Counted from the first letter of the stretch, positions 34,258-43,496 are shown. The stretch is 64,000 nt of DNA from Haloferax namakaokahaiae (GCF_042663225.1 NZ_JBHTAA010000005.1:1550001-1614000), one strand, 5' to 3'. Numbers and translations: made by a program. Notes: a model not told the origin generated them from the letters alone.

Positions 34258-34790
34258 GTGAACAGAATGAACGCGAAACGGGGTAAATCGAACGGCGGGC
34301 CGTCGCCTCGGTAGTGGGAGAGCGGGCGCACAGTATAAGTAATAAATCGAATGCTGCGATATGAAATTCTAGTGGAAACGACAAGACACGGATTCTCACT
34401 GTTCGAGGTGCTGTCCTCACGACCACGCGAACGGACTCCACGCTACTTCCGGTGTCACTCGTCGGACGGTGGTCCGAACCCGCAGACGAGGCTACGGTGA
34501 GGGCACACGAAAACCGTGCCTCGCGTGCGCACGCTGGTGAAGTATATGCACCAGTGTACGAAGTCGGGGTTGAGTGTACAAGGTTTTGACACGAAAGGCG
34601 TGACATTCGGGACGTCCGTGAGCGACACGCAGGGAGTGTGCGTGCACCCTACTCGTTCAGGCCTCGCTGCCCATCGCACTCGTGGGTATCGACCTCCCAG
34701 ACGACGTTGTGGAGTGGTTCGTGCGTGACGGGTGGACGTAGCCTCGTGGGGCCACCGGCGTACGAAGCGACGAGACTCTTCTTCGACTCG
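34258..34790. other. 533-bp stretch without a convincing gene
   Basis: No ORF here has a good start and haloarchaeal composition. One frame, ending with a TAG at 34739-34741, reads protein-like (ALVGIDLPDDVVEWFVRDGW, then T) but is closed upstream by a TGA at about 34619, so it may be a gene remnant. A repeat shared with 30533-30558 lies at 34343-34368. No tRNA-like or hairpin signal is seen. Confidence 0.5.
34343..34368 (+). repeat. Intergenic sequence repeat, copy 2
   Basis: TAAATCGAATGCTGCGATAT and its following GAAATT match the site at 30533-30558 in 18 of 20 bases. It lies about 86-111 bases upstream of the minus-strand DUF7130-like gene but in the opposite orientation. Confidence 0.45.
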
Positions 34791-37166
34791 TCACTGGGAG
34801 GTGAAGACGACGACAGGGCAGTCGGCGTTCCGGAGGACGTGTTCGACGCGGTGGCCGAGAAACGCCCGTTCGGTCGCCAACCTGGTCGAACCGCCGAGTA
34901 CGAGGAGGTCGTACTCGCCCGTGTTAGCACGTTCGACGAGGACTTCGTGGGGGGTGCGCTCGGTTTCGATGACCGCCGTCGTCGTCACGACGCCCATCGA
35001 TTGGCCGAGGTCTGCCTGGGCATCGACAATCTTCTCGCCGAGCGTTCTGGCGGCCGTCGAGGACGACCGACCGACGAACCTGTCGGCCGCCGGCGGCGAA
35101 TCGATGACCGTGACCACCTCGACGCTCGCGCCGTAACTGCGAGCGATGGCGAAGGCGAACTCCGCGGCACGTCGATTGTACTGGGTCCCAGTCGTCGGCA
35201 GGAGGATGCGTTCGATAGCCACGGGATCGACGATGGTTTCTTCGAGTTCGGCGGGCGCACGGACCAACAACACCGGACAGGAGGCATCTCTCACGACTTC
35301 GTCGATGACCGCGCCGAACGGCGCTTCTCCCGGGGCGCCCCCACGAGCGACCGAACCGAGCACGAGCAGGTCGTGGCCAACCGACTCTGCGAGGACGATC
35401 TCGGTAGCGCTTGGCGACGCCGAGCGAGTAATCGTCCTGACGCGCGCCTTCGGGAGGTCGAGTTGGAAGCGTGTGAGTGAGAGACACCGACTCGGGTCGT
35501 CGGCGGGTGCTTCGGTGGGTGACTCGTCCAGAAGATCGACATCGGTCTCGGAGTCGGCGGCGGCGTCTGCGTCAACGTCGAGTTCGCGGTCCGGACCAGT
35601 AGCCTCGGAGCGGTTGTCTCCGGCACGATTCGTGGACGAGTCCGAAAAGAACGGGATGACGCGAACGGGTAGCCCGAGTCTGCGAGCGGTTCGGGCGAGG
35701 TGACCGGTCGCTGCGTTCTGCGAGGACGGGTGGACGAACATCGTCGTGACCTCGATATCTTCGTCGCGGACGACTGCACCCACGAGTTGGGCCGCGAACT
35801 GTGAGGCGGGGCTACAGCGGGTGGGCAAGAGGACGCGCCCGAGCGAGGCCACGAAGGCATCGGTACGGCGCTGTTCGCGGTCGAGTCGGGCCCGCTCTTC
35901 GGCGCTCATCTCGACTTTTTCGAGCGACCACCGCATCACCGGTGGAGCCATGAGCGAGGTGACGATGGCGACGACGACGATGATAGAGTAGGTCTCGATG
36001 GTGAGGATGCCCAGACCGAGTCCGACCGTTGCGACGATTATCTCCATCGCACCGCGAGCGTTCATGCCGCCGCCGATGGTGATTGCCTCCCAGTAGGAGA
36101 GACCGGCGAGTCGAGAGACGCCGAGGACGCCTGCAAACTTCCCGAAACACGCCACGGCGAGGACGACGACCCCGACGAGCGCGACCGTCGGGTCGAACAG
36201 CGTCGTGACGTTCATTCGGAGTCCTGCGATTGCGAAGAAGACCGGCGCGAAGACGCCGAGCGTCATCACCTCGAAGGTGCGACGGAGACGGTGGTCGAAC
36301 CGTTTGAGTCCGCCAACCAGGACGCCGACGACGAACGCGCCGAGAATCGCTTCGAGCCCGAGAAACTGGGTAATCGCTGCGGCGGCGAGTGCGAGCACCA
36401 CGAGCGCCGTTATCATCGAAGTCTCGCCGCTCGTGTTGGTATCGACCCACCGCATGACACTCGAGACGAATCGTTGGCCGACGGTGAACGCGAGTCCGAG
36501 GAAGACGACGACCGAGACGACCGTGACGAGCGCCGAGTCGATGTCTGCGACGCCACTCTGTGCCAACCCTGCTACCGTCGCCAGCAGTATCCACCCGATG
36601 GTGTCGTCTACCATCCCGGCCGCGAGGATGAGCTGACCGATGTCTCGGCGGATTACATCGAGTTCGATGAGAATCTTCGCAATGACCGGGATGGCCGAGA
36701 TGCTCATCGCCGTGGCGATAAACAGGCTGAAGACGAGTCGCTGGTCCGGCGCGGCGACGAATTCGAGCGGGAGCATCCACCCCAGCGCGAACCCGGTCGT
36801 GAAGGGAACGATGATGCCGCCGAGCGAGAGTAACACCGCAGTACGGCCCTTGCTCACGATGAGGTCGAGGTCGGTCTCGAGTCCAGTGACGATTAGCAGC
36901 ATTATCAGTCCGACCCACGCGATTACTTCGAGCAGGTGAAACTGGCTCTCCGAGACGGCGAAGAGCCACCCGTAAACGCCCGGTGCGACGAGTCCGAGCA
37001 CGGATGGCCCGAGGAGGACGCCCGCGAGAAGTTCGCCGATGACCGCCGGCTGTCCAATCTTCGAGAACGCCTCCCCGAAGAGGCGCGCGACGGCTAACAG
37101 CACGAGCAACTGAGCGACCACGAGAAGTAGCTGATAGTGGCTGAGTGGTTCGATTACAGTCGCCAT
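34791..37166 (-). CDS. Kef-type cation:proton antiporter fused to two USP domains
   Basis: A 791-residue protein. Residues about 10-390 form a 12-helix CPA2 exchanger: GQPAVIGELLAGVLLGPSVLG near 37-57 and MVDDTIGWILLATVAGLAQS near 170-190, with the Asp pair of the ion site. Two universal-stress-protein domains follow, about 445-640 and 645-791; the second has the nucleotide-binding GGSTRLATERAFLGHRVEHV. The linker is acidic. A fused USP pair could let ATP or ADP gate K+ or Na+ export. The start at 37166 was chosen because the region upstream is not membrane-like. Confidence 0.88.
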   Translation of the reverse strand: MATVIEPLSHYQLLLVVAQLLVLLAVARLFGEAFSKIGQPAVIGELLAGVLLGPSVLGLVAPGVYGWLFAVSESQFHLLEVIAWVGLIMLLIVTGLETDLDLIVSKGRTAVLLSLGGIIVPFTTGFALGWMLPLEFVAAPDQRLVFSLFIATAMSISAIPVIAKILIELDVIRRDIGQLILAAGMVDDTIGWILLATVAGLAQSGVADIDSALVTVVSVVVFLGLAFTVGQRFVSSVMRWVDTNTSGETSMITALVVLALAAAAITQFLGLEAILGAFVVGVLVGGLKRFDHRLRRTFEVMTLGVFAPVFFAIAGLRMNVTTLFDPTVALVGVVVLAVACFGKFAGVLGVSRLAGLSYWEAITIGGGMNARGAMEIIVATVGLGLGILTIETYSIIVVVAIVTSLMAPPVMRWSLEKVEMSAEERARLDREQRRTDAFVASLGRVLLPTRCSPASQFAAQLVGAVVRDEDIEVTTMFVHPSSQNAATGHLARTARRLGLPVRVIPFFSDSSTNRAGDNRSEATGPDRELDVDADAAADSETDVDLLDESPTEAPADDPSRCLSLTRFQLDLPKARVRTITRSASPSATEIVLAESVGHDLLVLGSVARGGAPGEAPFGAVIDEVVRDASCPVLLVRAPAELEETIVDPVAIERILLPTTGTQYNRRAAEFAFAIARSYGASVEVVTVIDSPPAADRFVGRSSSTAARTLGEKIVDAQADLGQSMGVVTTTAVIETERTPHEVLVERANTGEYDLLVLGGSTRLATERAFLGHRVEHVLRNADCPVVVFTSQ

Positions 37167-37553
37167 CGGACGTACTCGGTGTCGGTGCCAGTCTGTAGAC
37201 GATGCACTGTCACACGTCGGTCGCTCGAAACTCGTCGCGTCATGGCCTGATTCTAACGACCAGCGGCGGCGACGCGCGAGCGTAGCCGATTCCGCTGGAC
37301 GACCCAGTCGGCGAACGGTATCACGCGTCGAGCGCACGACACGCGGTGGCGACCGGTCGCTCTTGACTGTGGAATAACAGGTGTGGAGCGGGTATCAACG
37401 TTGTGTCGGGCCCCGCCGACGAGGAGCATCGGGGGGTTCTCCACTTTTTCCGAGACTCGCTTCGCTCGTCTCGCAAAACCTGTCTTCGTGAGCGGCGGCG
37501 AGCGAAGGCTCGTGAGACGCTTTGCGTCTCACGGTGGAGGAAAAATCAGCGGA
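37167..37553. other. 387-bp gap with inverted repeats
   Basis: No supported gene. Towards the polC end are a 9-bp stem GTGAGACGC-TTT-GCGTCTCAC (37512-37532) and a weaker pair CGAGAC/GTCTCG (37451-37473). The first is the only perfect long hairpin here and lies about 20 bases after the polC stop; it may end polC transcription although no T-run follows on the minus strand. Confidence 0.5.
37512..37532 (-). terminator. Perfect hairpin after polC
   Basis: GTGAGACGC and GCGTCTCAC pair over 9 bases with a TTT loop, 22 bases beyond the polC stop codon in the direction of transcription. No downstream U-run, so a processing or end-protecting structure is also possible. Confidence 0.35.
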
Positions 37554-40500
37554 TTACATGAAGTCCGCAATTCCCGACTGCTTGTTCTTGTCGTTCTCGA
37601 AGATAGACTCCAGACTCTTTTCGAGCACTTCGAGGCGCTGTTTCGTGTAGTCGCGGCAGTCGAACTCTTCTGCCACCTCGATGGCGACGTCCATGTACTT
37701 ATTCACACTTCCCTGGTGAACGGTGAGGTTGACCCGCCCACCACACTCGCGGCACTCCCCGGAGAGCGGCATCCGTCGATACTTCTCCCCGCAGTCGAGA
37801 CACCGCGTCTCCTGCCGCGAAAACGCGCGGAGGTTCCCGATGAGGTCCGGGAGGAAGTGGCCCTCGATGACGCGTTCGGCCACGTCGGTCTCGTGGACGG
37901 CGCGGAGCTTCCGCGCGAGGAACAACTGCGCGTCCATCTTGTCCATCATCGACCCGAGGGTCTTGTACGCCGAGAGGTCCGGGCCGGCGGCGATATCTGT
38001 GGTGTCGTGGGTGTGGTCGAATCCGGTGTACTCGCGGTCGGTGCCGAGGAACTCTTCGGCGATGGTGACCGCGTCTTCCCAGTCGCCGGGGTCTTCCATG
38101 TCGAGGGTGGCCTCGTAGAACTCGCGGGGATACTGCCGGACGATGTCCATGTTGTGCGCCTCGTCGTCGATTTCCGACGGGTCGATGCGCGAAGACATCA
38201 CGAGCGGCGCGTCCATCTGCCCGCCGCGTTTGTCCGGGAGGTACTCCTTGGAGAAGTTGAGCAGCCCGTCCATGAGGAGCATCACGCAATCTTCGTCACC
38301 GTCGCACTGGCCCACGTACAGGTCGTTTGTGACGAGCGAATTCGTCTCTGAGACGGTCACCGAGTACGTGTGCTCGATATCGCTATCGACGTACTCGACG
38401 GCAGTGACTTCGTCTAACCACAGGTCGCCTCCGTCGGCAAAGAGGCGCTGTGTCCGAACGTCGATTTTCTCGATACTGTTTTGCAACGTTTCGCGCTTCC
38501 GCGGCAAGTGGAAGTCGATTCGGTCAGCGAACCGAACGGCGTTCTCCGATGTTATTTTGAGTATCCACGAGTCGAATTCAGGGACGACATCGTAGAACTC
38601 TGCTACAGCCCCGGTTTTCGGTACGCGGCGTTCGGTGTAGGTCTTCGCTGCAATCCCAAATCGTTTGAGTGCAGCAACGAGGTCACGTTTGAGTTCGTCG
38701 CTCACCGTGTGAGCGCGAATCTCAACTCGGTCACCGGATGCGCTCCCGTCGCCTGAGAAGTACGCAGCAAGAAACGCCCGGAGAACAGGCGTTGGCCCAC
38801 TGATGATACGATCTGGAATCCGTTTGTCCTCTGCTCGGGAACCAAGGTCGAGAATATCGCTAAAGAGTATCTGGACGAGTCGGCTCGAAACGGTCAGTTT
38901 CCACTCATTCTCGTCGAACGCCTCGATTCCTAACGCAGTAGTGAACGCCTCCGAAATGCGTTCACGGGCGACTTCGTCGGGGATACAAATCGTCGTCTGG
39001 TAGAACTCGCCGGGGTCAGCTCTGGTGAATCCTTCTGCTGCGTAATAGCCGAGAACGGTTCCGAAGTCTTCGTCAAGTTCCAGGAACCGGGCAACAGTAG
39101 CTGTGTCGCGTCGGACGCCAAGCGAGATGTCTGTCGGAAGCTCTGAGACGACAGCTTCCGAGGCACCGAGTAGTTCGAGGAACACCGAAACGGGCACGCT
39201 GTCGCGCGAGACCCAGTTGTAGACTGTCGAATTGCTACAGTCGAGTAGCTCAGCAACCGAGTTGAGGTATCCTCGTGCGTCAGTGTATTCATCGAAGAGA
39301 CCCTGAATACGCTCTTTCCCAAGTCCGCGAATCATGAGGTCTTCCGGGGGTACTGAGTCACCAGCTAAGAGTTCCGAAAGAAGGTCGATTTCGACTACCT
39401 CTCCCTCGATATCGACCGCTTTCGGCGACGGGACGGCGTCACCAACTTCGAGTTCGTGGGATGGAACACGCTCGAAGCCATCTCCGTCACCACGAATCAT
39501 CGTGTGGTCGGGCGTGACTGTCAACTCTCGGCCCGACCGAGTCTCGATACGAACGAGTTGGTCGGGTGAGACGTGCTTCGAAACCGCTTCGATTGGTTTG
39601 AGAACCTCTCCGCCATCTCTCGTGAGGGACGGGACGAACACGTCCCTGTCGAGGTGCTCGACGAGAGTTCCGAAGTCGTCCGTTTCTGGGTCTTCGAGGC
39701 GACTCTCGACTAGCGTCTGAATATCTCCGAAGTGCCATTCGTCGGCTTCGTCGCGGTACCAAAGCTCGGTCTCTGGGTGGAAGCAATTCCGACGTTTCGC
39801 GGCGTGGAAGTACGGATGTGCATATCCAACAGCGGCGGTCGTAAATCCGACGACGCGGCCGACGACTGCCGCGGACGTGTGCGGTGCCATCCCGAAGACG
39901 AGTTCGCCGATGAGTTCGTCGCGGTCTTCGATTTTGTAGAAGGGTTCGAGTCCGTAGAACTGTTCGAGTAGGTCGTCCACGAAATCGGCGGTCTGCATCA
40001 TGTGCGTGGCCGCGCCGTCCGAGAGGACGATGTCCTGTACTTTGAGTTCGATGAGTTGGTCGTCGAAGCGGAGGGGTTCGCCGTCGATGTCGGTCTCGTA
40101 GCCGAGTTCGCGGAAGTGTCCGGCCGTCACGTCGAGTTCCTCGGGTCGGACTGCGGTGACCGGGAGGTCGGTCATGTCGTATCTGACCGTTCCGTCTTTG
40201 AACGTCGAAACGTCGTGTTTGGCTCTGAGGATGCCTTTCTCGATGGGTTCGGGCGTCTTGTTCGAGGAAGTGAGTCCCTTGACGCCCTTCAGAATCTCGT
40301 AGGAGGCTTCGCGCTCGCCGACGCCTTCGAGGGCGTCGCGGTACTCGCCGCGGAGGTCCACTTCCTGCCACGCGGCGCTTCGAACGTCGCGTTCGCAGCG
40401 GTCACAGTAGACGCGGCCCGACTCGTCGGGTTCGATGACGCTACCGCAGTCGTCGCACTCGAAATGTGGTTCGGTGTGACTGCCGCACTCCGGGCACTTC

Positions 40501-42632
40501 GATTTGAACGTGCCAGTCCCGCAGTCGCCGCACTTCCGGCGACCGAGTTGAACCGACACCTGCCCACGCTGGCCCGCGTCGTTGAACTTTCGAGCGGCGT
40601 CGCTGACGTTGCGCTGACTGCCACCGGCCTCGCCGATGGGAAAGAGCGTGTGAACGGCGGGCGAGAGGTCACGGCGCTCGGATTTCTCGGGACGACCCAT
40701 TCGCGCGCCGATTCGCGTCGGTGCTCGCTCGCGGACTTCGAACGGCGCGACTTCGTTGACCGCCTCGATGGCGTTCTCGCCCTCGCCCCACTCACGGGCA
40801 CGCGTTGACAAGCTATCGAGCGACCACGTTCGCGTCAGGTCGTCGTCGAGTCCGAGCGAGCGTGCGAGTGGCCGCCACACCGAAACGTGGAGTTCGTCTT
40901 CGGTCTGGCGGTGTTCGACGAGCAGGTGTTCGAGCGTCTCTCGGAGTTCGGGTGTGTTCGGCAAGACGAGCGTCTCGCCGGTGTCGTCCGCCGAATTCGG
41001 AATCACACCGCTGGCGCGACCACCGTCGGCTTTCGTGGCGACGATGTCGGCGTCGGCGACGGCGTCCGCGAGGTGGTCGAACTGCTCGACCGAGATGTCG
41101 TGCCAGAGGTACGTGAGGGTGGGGTGAAGGGGGGCGTCGTACTGCTCGGCCCAGTCCAGTGCGGTCTCGACGGTGGGTCGTTCGAGGTCGATAGTGGGGT
41201 CGTCGCGCAGGGCTTGGACGTTCGCGTCGGTGGCTTCGAAGTCCTGAATCCACCACTCGTAGACGTACGAGGCGGGGGCGAGCGCGTGGTTGTTCTCGAC
41301 GAACTCGCCGAAGTTGACGAGGTACTCGCCGAGGTCGATGATCTTCTCGACGCCGTTCTGGAGTTTCTCCGCTTCTTCGGGGTCGTCGATGCGGCGAACG
41401 TCGCCGTTTGCGAGTCTGACCGTCGGTCCCTCGATGGAATCGACGGGGACGACACCGCCCGCTTTCCCGGGGCGTTCGGTCTTGATTTGCGTTCCGGTTG
41501 CGATGAAGTCGTCCACGATGTGCATCGTCGCGGGGTGGACGCCCGCGGTTGCGAAGCCGTGGTTGCGGGCGCGGCCGTAGCGAAGTCGGAACCCGCCTGC
41601 CGCGGAGGGGTGGCCGAAGACCGGGCGGCCGGCGATGAGGTCGCGGAGGTACTTCGTTGCCGGGTCCACGCGGACGGGACCCTCGGGTACGTTTGCATCC
41701 GGTTCGGTCTCGTCGTCGGCCGCTTCGGCGGCCGCTTCGTCGGTCTCGGCCTCGGCTTCCTCGTCCGCGTCGTCGGTCTTCGAGTCGTCTTTGCCGATGG
41801 TGCCGTCGATGAGGTCCTGTAACCACGGCCATTCGACTTCGTCGAGTTGGCGAGTGTAGCGCTGAATCTTCGGCGCTTTGAGGGCGATACCCTCCGCCAT
41901 GACGAGACACATCCCGCCGCGGGCGGAGTTGGTATCGACGCGTTCGAGGTCGCGGTAGCCGGAGACTTCCTCGTCGCCCGTCGCCTCGCCGTCGAGCATG
42001 ATGGGCATGTTCTCGGCGATGAATCGGGTCTCCTTGTCCTTCGGTGAGTACTGAAGTCCCGTCTCCTTGTCGTAGAGGTTTATCTCCTCGACGTAGCGCT
42101 CGACCTCGTCGGTTCGGGCTTTGTACTGGTCGATACCGAGCAGAGAGCGAGCGTAGTCGGCGACGAGGACGGAGAGCGCCTGCGCCGTCCCGCCCGCAGA
42201 GCGAATCGGCCCGGCGTAGTAGACGTTGACGAACTCGGTGCCGTCGTCGTTGCTCAGAATCTCGACGCGGTCGATTCCTTCGATTGGCGCGGCGACAACA
42301 CCCTCGGTGAGGAGCGCGACCGCGGTCCGGACCGCGCCTTCGACCTTGCCCTCGCGGGAGTCGAAGTCGCCGACGTTGCCCTCGACGAAGTCGGTCACGA
42401 GTTCGAGTGCGGCCTCTTCGCGCGACATCTGGTCTTCGAGTTCGCGGACGCGTTCGGCGACGCCGTCGATGCCGAGGATGTTCTCGACGCGGTCGGCCAT
42501 GTCTTTAGCGACCGGGATTTCGACGTCTGTCTTCGGGTCGTGTCCTTGTGCTTTCGCGGCGCGCGCGAGGTCGAACGCCTCGTCGAGGCGGGATTCGATT
42601 CGCGCGAAGTACCGCTCGTCTTCGTCGCGCAC
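37554..42632 (-). CDS. polC: DNA polymerase II (PolD) large subunit DP2, intein-containing
   Basis: A 1692-residue precursor; 1199 residues remain after removal of a 493-residue intein. DP2 is the polymerising subunit of the archaeal replicative polymerase PolD. Seen are the N-terminal DP2 region (FVNVYYAGPIRSAGGTAQAL near residue 145-165), a zinc-ribbon set CGDCGTGTFKSKCPECGSH and CDDCGSVIEP before the intein, and the palm segment CDGDEDCVMLLMDGLLNFSK right after it. A C-terminal pair CLDCGEKYRR/CRECGGRV completes the zinc sites. The start is GTG at 42632. A DUF296 gene lies 3 bp upstream on the same strand. Confidence 0.96.
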   Translation of the reverse strand: MRDEDERYFARIESRLDEAFDLARAAKAQGHDPKTDVEIPVAKDMADRVENILGIDGVAERVRELEDQMSREEAALELVTDFVEGNVGDFDSREGKVEGAVRTAVALLTEGVVAAPIEGIDRVEILSNDDGTEFVNVYYAGPIRSAGGTAQALSVLVADYARSLLGIDQYKARTDEVERYVEEINLYDKETGLQYSPKDKETRFIAENMPIMLDGEATGDEEVSGYRDLERVDTNSARGGMCLVMAEGIALKAPKIQRYTRQLDEVEWPWLQDLIDGTIGKDDSKTDDADEEAEAETDEAAAEAADDETEPDANVPEGPVRVDPATKYLRDLIAGRPVFGHPSAAGGFRLRYGRARNHGFATAGVHPATMHIVDDFIATGTQIKTERPGKAGGVVPVDSIEGPTVRLANGDVRRIDDPEEAEKLQNGVEKIIDLGEYLVNFGEFVENNHALAPASYVYEWWIQDFEATDANVQALRDDPTIDLERPTVETALDWAEQYDAPLHPTLTYLWHDISVEQFDHLADAVADADIVATKADGGRASGVIPNSADDTGETLVLPNTPELRETLEHLLVEHRQTEDELHVSVWRPLARSLGLDDDLTRTWSLDSLSTRAREWGEGENAIEAVNEVAPFEVRERAPTRIGARMGRPEKSERRDLSPAVHTLFPIGEAGGSQRNVSDAARKFNDAGQRGQVSVQLGRRKCGDCGTGTFKSKCPECGSHTEPHFECDDCGSVIEPDESGRVYCDRCERDVRSAAWQEVDLRGEYRDALEGVGEREASYEILKGVKGLTSSNKTPEPIEKGILRAKHDVSTFKDGTVRYDMTDLPVTAVRPEELDVTAGHFRELGYETDIDGEPLRFDDQLIELKVQDIVLSDGAATHMMQTADFVDDLLEQFYGLEPFYKIEDRDELIGELVFGMAPHTSAAVVGRVVGFTTAAVGYAHPYFHAAKRRNCFHPETELWYRDEADEWHFGDIQTLVESRLEDPETDDFGTLVEHLDRDVFVPSLTRDGGEVLKPIEAVSKHVSPDQLVRIETRSGRELTVTPDHTMIRGDGDGFERVPSHELEVGDAVPSPKAVDIEGEVVEIDLLSELLAGDSVPPEDLMIRGLGKERIQGLFDEYTDARGYLNSVAELLDCSNSTVYNWVSRDSVPVSVFLELLGASEAVVSELPTDISLGVRRDTATVARFLELDEDFGTVLGYYAAEGFTRADPGEFYQTTICIPDEVARERISEAFTTALGIEAFDENEWKLTVSSRLVQILFSDILDLGSRAEDKRIPDRIISGPTPVLRAFLAAYFSGDGSASGDRVEIRAHTVSDELKRDLVAALKRFGIAAKTYTERRVPKTGAVAEFYDVVPEFDSWILKITSENAVRFADRIDFHLPRKRETLQNSIEKIDVRTQRLFADGGDLWLDEVTAVEYVDSDIEHTYSVTVSETNSLVTNDLYVGQCDGDEDCVMLLMDGLLNFSKEYLPDKRGGQMDAPLVMSSRIDPSEIDDEAHNMDIVRQYPREFYEATLDMEDPGDWEDAVTIAEEFLGTDREYTGFDHTHDTTDIAAGPDLSAYKTLGSMMDKMDAQLFLARKLRAVHETDVAERVIEGHFLPDLIGNLRAFSRQETRCLDCGEKYRRMPLSGECRECGGRVNLTVHQGSVNKYMDVAIEVAEEFDCRDYTKQRLEVLEKSLESIFENDKNKQSGIADFM
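38307..39785 (-). mobile_element. PolC intein with LAGLIDADG homing endonuclease
   Basis: The intein spans residues 950-1442 of the precursor (493 residues). It starts at Cys (CFHPETELW) after extein HAAKRRN and ends LVTNDLYVGQ before the extein Cys of CDGDEDCVM, next to the catalytic aspartates. Block B is TVTPDHTMI. LAGLIDADG motifs are VLGYYAAEGF and FLAAYFSGDGS, so the homing endonuclease looks intact. The C-terminal residue is Gln in place of the usual Asn, and the penultimate residue is Gly not His. A helix-turn-helix (SVAELLDCSNSTVYNWVSRD) lies before the endonuclease. Base use is visibly less GC-rich than the exteins. Confidence 0.93.
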
Positions 42633-42635
42633 GGC

Positions 42636-43055
42636 CTACAACCAGAGGTCCAAGTCGGTCACGTCGTCGTGCTCGCGTTCGAGTGGTTCGTCGAACGCGC
42701 GGAGATACACCTCGCCTGCGAAGACCGTCCCGGCGTTGAGATGACCGGCGAGTGACTGGCCGCTCCGTCGGGACAGAACCGCGTGCGTGTGCGCGAAGGG
42801 TTCGCCGTCGAGCAGCGAGACGTTGCCAACGCACGAGGCGACTTCGAGCGGTTCGTCGAACGTGACTGCTTGATACTCCTGTTCGGATTGGTCGTAGAAC
42901 CAGATTTCGGCGTCCTGCACCGCGCCCATCGCGTTGAACCACGCGGACTCGATTCCCTTGCGCGCGCAGAACTCTTCGATCTCCTCGCGCCAGTCCGCAC
43001 CGTGTTCGAGGCGTGCGAGGAACTCCTCGCTCACCGATACCGCTCGAGCGTTCAT
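42636..43055 (-). CDS. PPC/DUF296-domain DNA-binding-like protein
   Basis: A 139-residue single PPC domain (DUF296). The conserved Gly-Asn segment CVGNVSLLDGEPFAHTHAVL holds the His cluster for a metal. Stand-alone archaeal PPC proteins form trimers; binding to DNA is suggested by plant homologues but not shown in archaea. The start at 43055 (MNARAVSVSEEFLARL) is preferred over an ATG four codons upstream. It lies 3 bp before polC and is probably in the same transcript. Confidence 0.83.
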   Translation of the reverse strand: MNARAVSVSEEFLARLEHGADWREEIEEFCARKGIESAWFNAMGAVQDAEIWFYDQSEQEYQAVTFDEPLEVASCVGNVSLLDGEPFAHTHAVLSRRSGQSLAGHLNAGTVFAGEVYLRAFDEPLEREHDDVTDLDLWL

Positions 43056-43118
43056 GCAACGTACCACGAGCGAACCGAACTAAAATGTGAAGGTATCGCT
43101 GGATTGACTGTGGAGGAG

Positions 43119-43286
43119 TTATTGCCAGTCGTCGAGGGCAAGTGCATCGGCCACGTCCACTGCGACCCACGCGTCATCGCGGGAGATGTCTGCGATAATA
43201 AGTCGCTGACCCGATTGTGTGCGGTCCACCGAGGACATCACCTCGGCGCTCGAGTCATCGACGGAAGCCGTCGCATTCGGCGTCAT
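43119..43286 (-). CDS. Small protein (DUF7556-like, 55 aa)
   Basis: A 55-residue ORF, too short for routine ORF lists. It ends with GQRLIIADISRDDAWVAVDV followed by ADALALDDWQ; I recall this as the haloarchaeal family DUF7556 (the recurring part is IADISRDDAW). The N terminus MTPNATASVDDSSAEVMSSV is polar. A CTTATATAGG box lies about 27 bases upstream of the ATG on the minus strand. It is upstream of the DUF296-polC pair by 63 bp. Function unknown. Confidence 0.68.
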   Translation of the reverse strand: MTPNATASVDDSSAEVMSSVDRTQSGQRLIIADISRDDAWVAVDVADALALDDWQ

Positions 43287-43308
43287 GTATGATACATTGT
43301 GACACCCC

Positions 43309-43315
43309 TATATAA
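43309..43315 (-). promoter_or_regulatory. TATA-like box for the DUF7556-like gene
   Basis: TTATATA on the minus strand, 23-29 bases before the ATG at 43286; one of the strongest TATA boxes in the window. The transcript may run on into the DUF296-polC pair. Confidence 0.55.
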
Positions 43316-43490
43316 GTTGCCCGAAACGGCAGGCAAAACAGGCGCTTCGGTGGCTAATTCTGTTGTTTTGAAAACTGGTTTAAAATGTAAAGCAATACTA
43401 CCAGGACGCGAGGTGGCAGAATTCGCCGTTTGGGCAGGTGACTACTACCCCTCCACGTTACACTATATCAAACAAATACAATACGGTAAG

Positions 43491-43496
43491 TTTATC
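43491..43496 (+). promoter_or_regulatory. TATA-like box for the dpp operon
   Basis: TTTATC lies 27-32 bases before the ATG at 43523 of the substrate-binding protein gene, consistent with a leaderless start. Confidence 0.55.

Noticed and set aside
34638..35480. Plus-strand ORF opposite the antiporter 3' end
   Set aside because: It covers the USP coding region in antisense; no start signal or family.
37253..37444. 63-codon minus-strand ORF in the gap before polC
   Set aside because: Basic composition, no ribosome site or TATA box, no similarity known.
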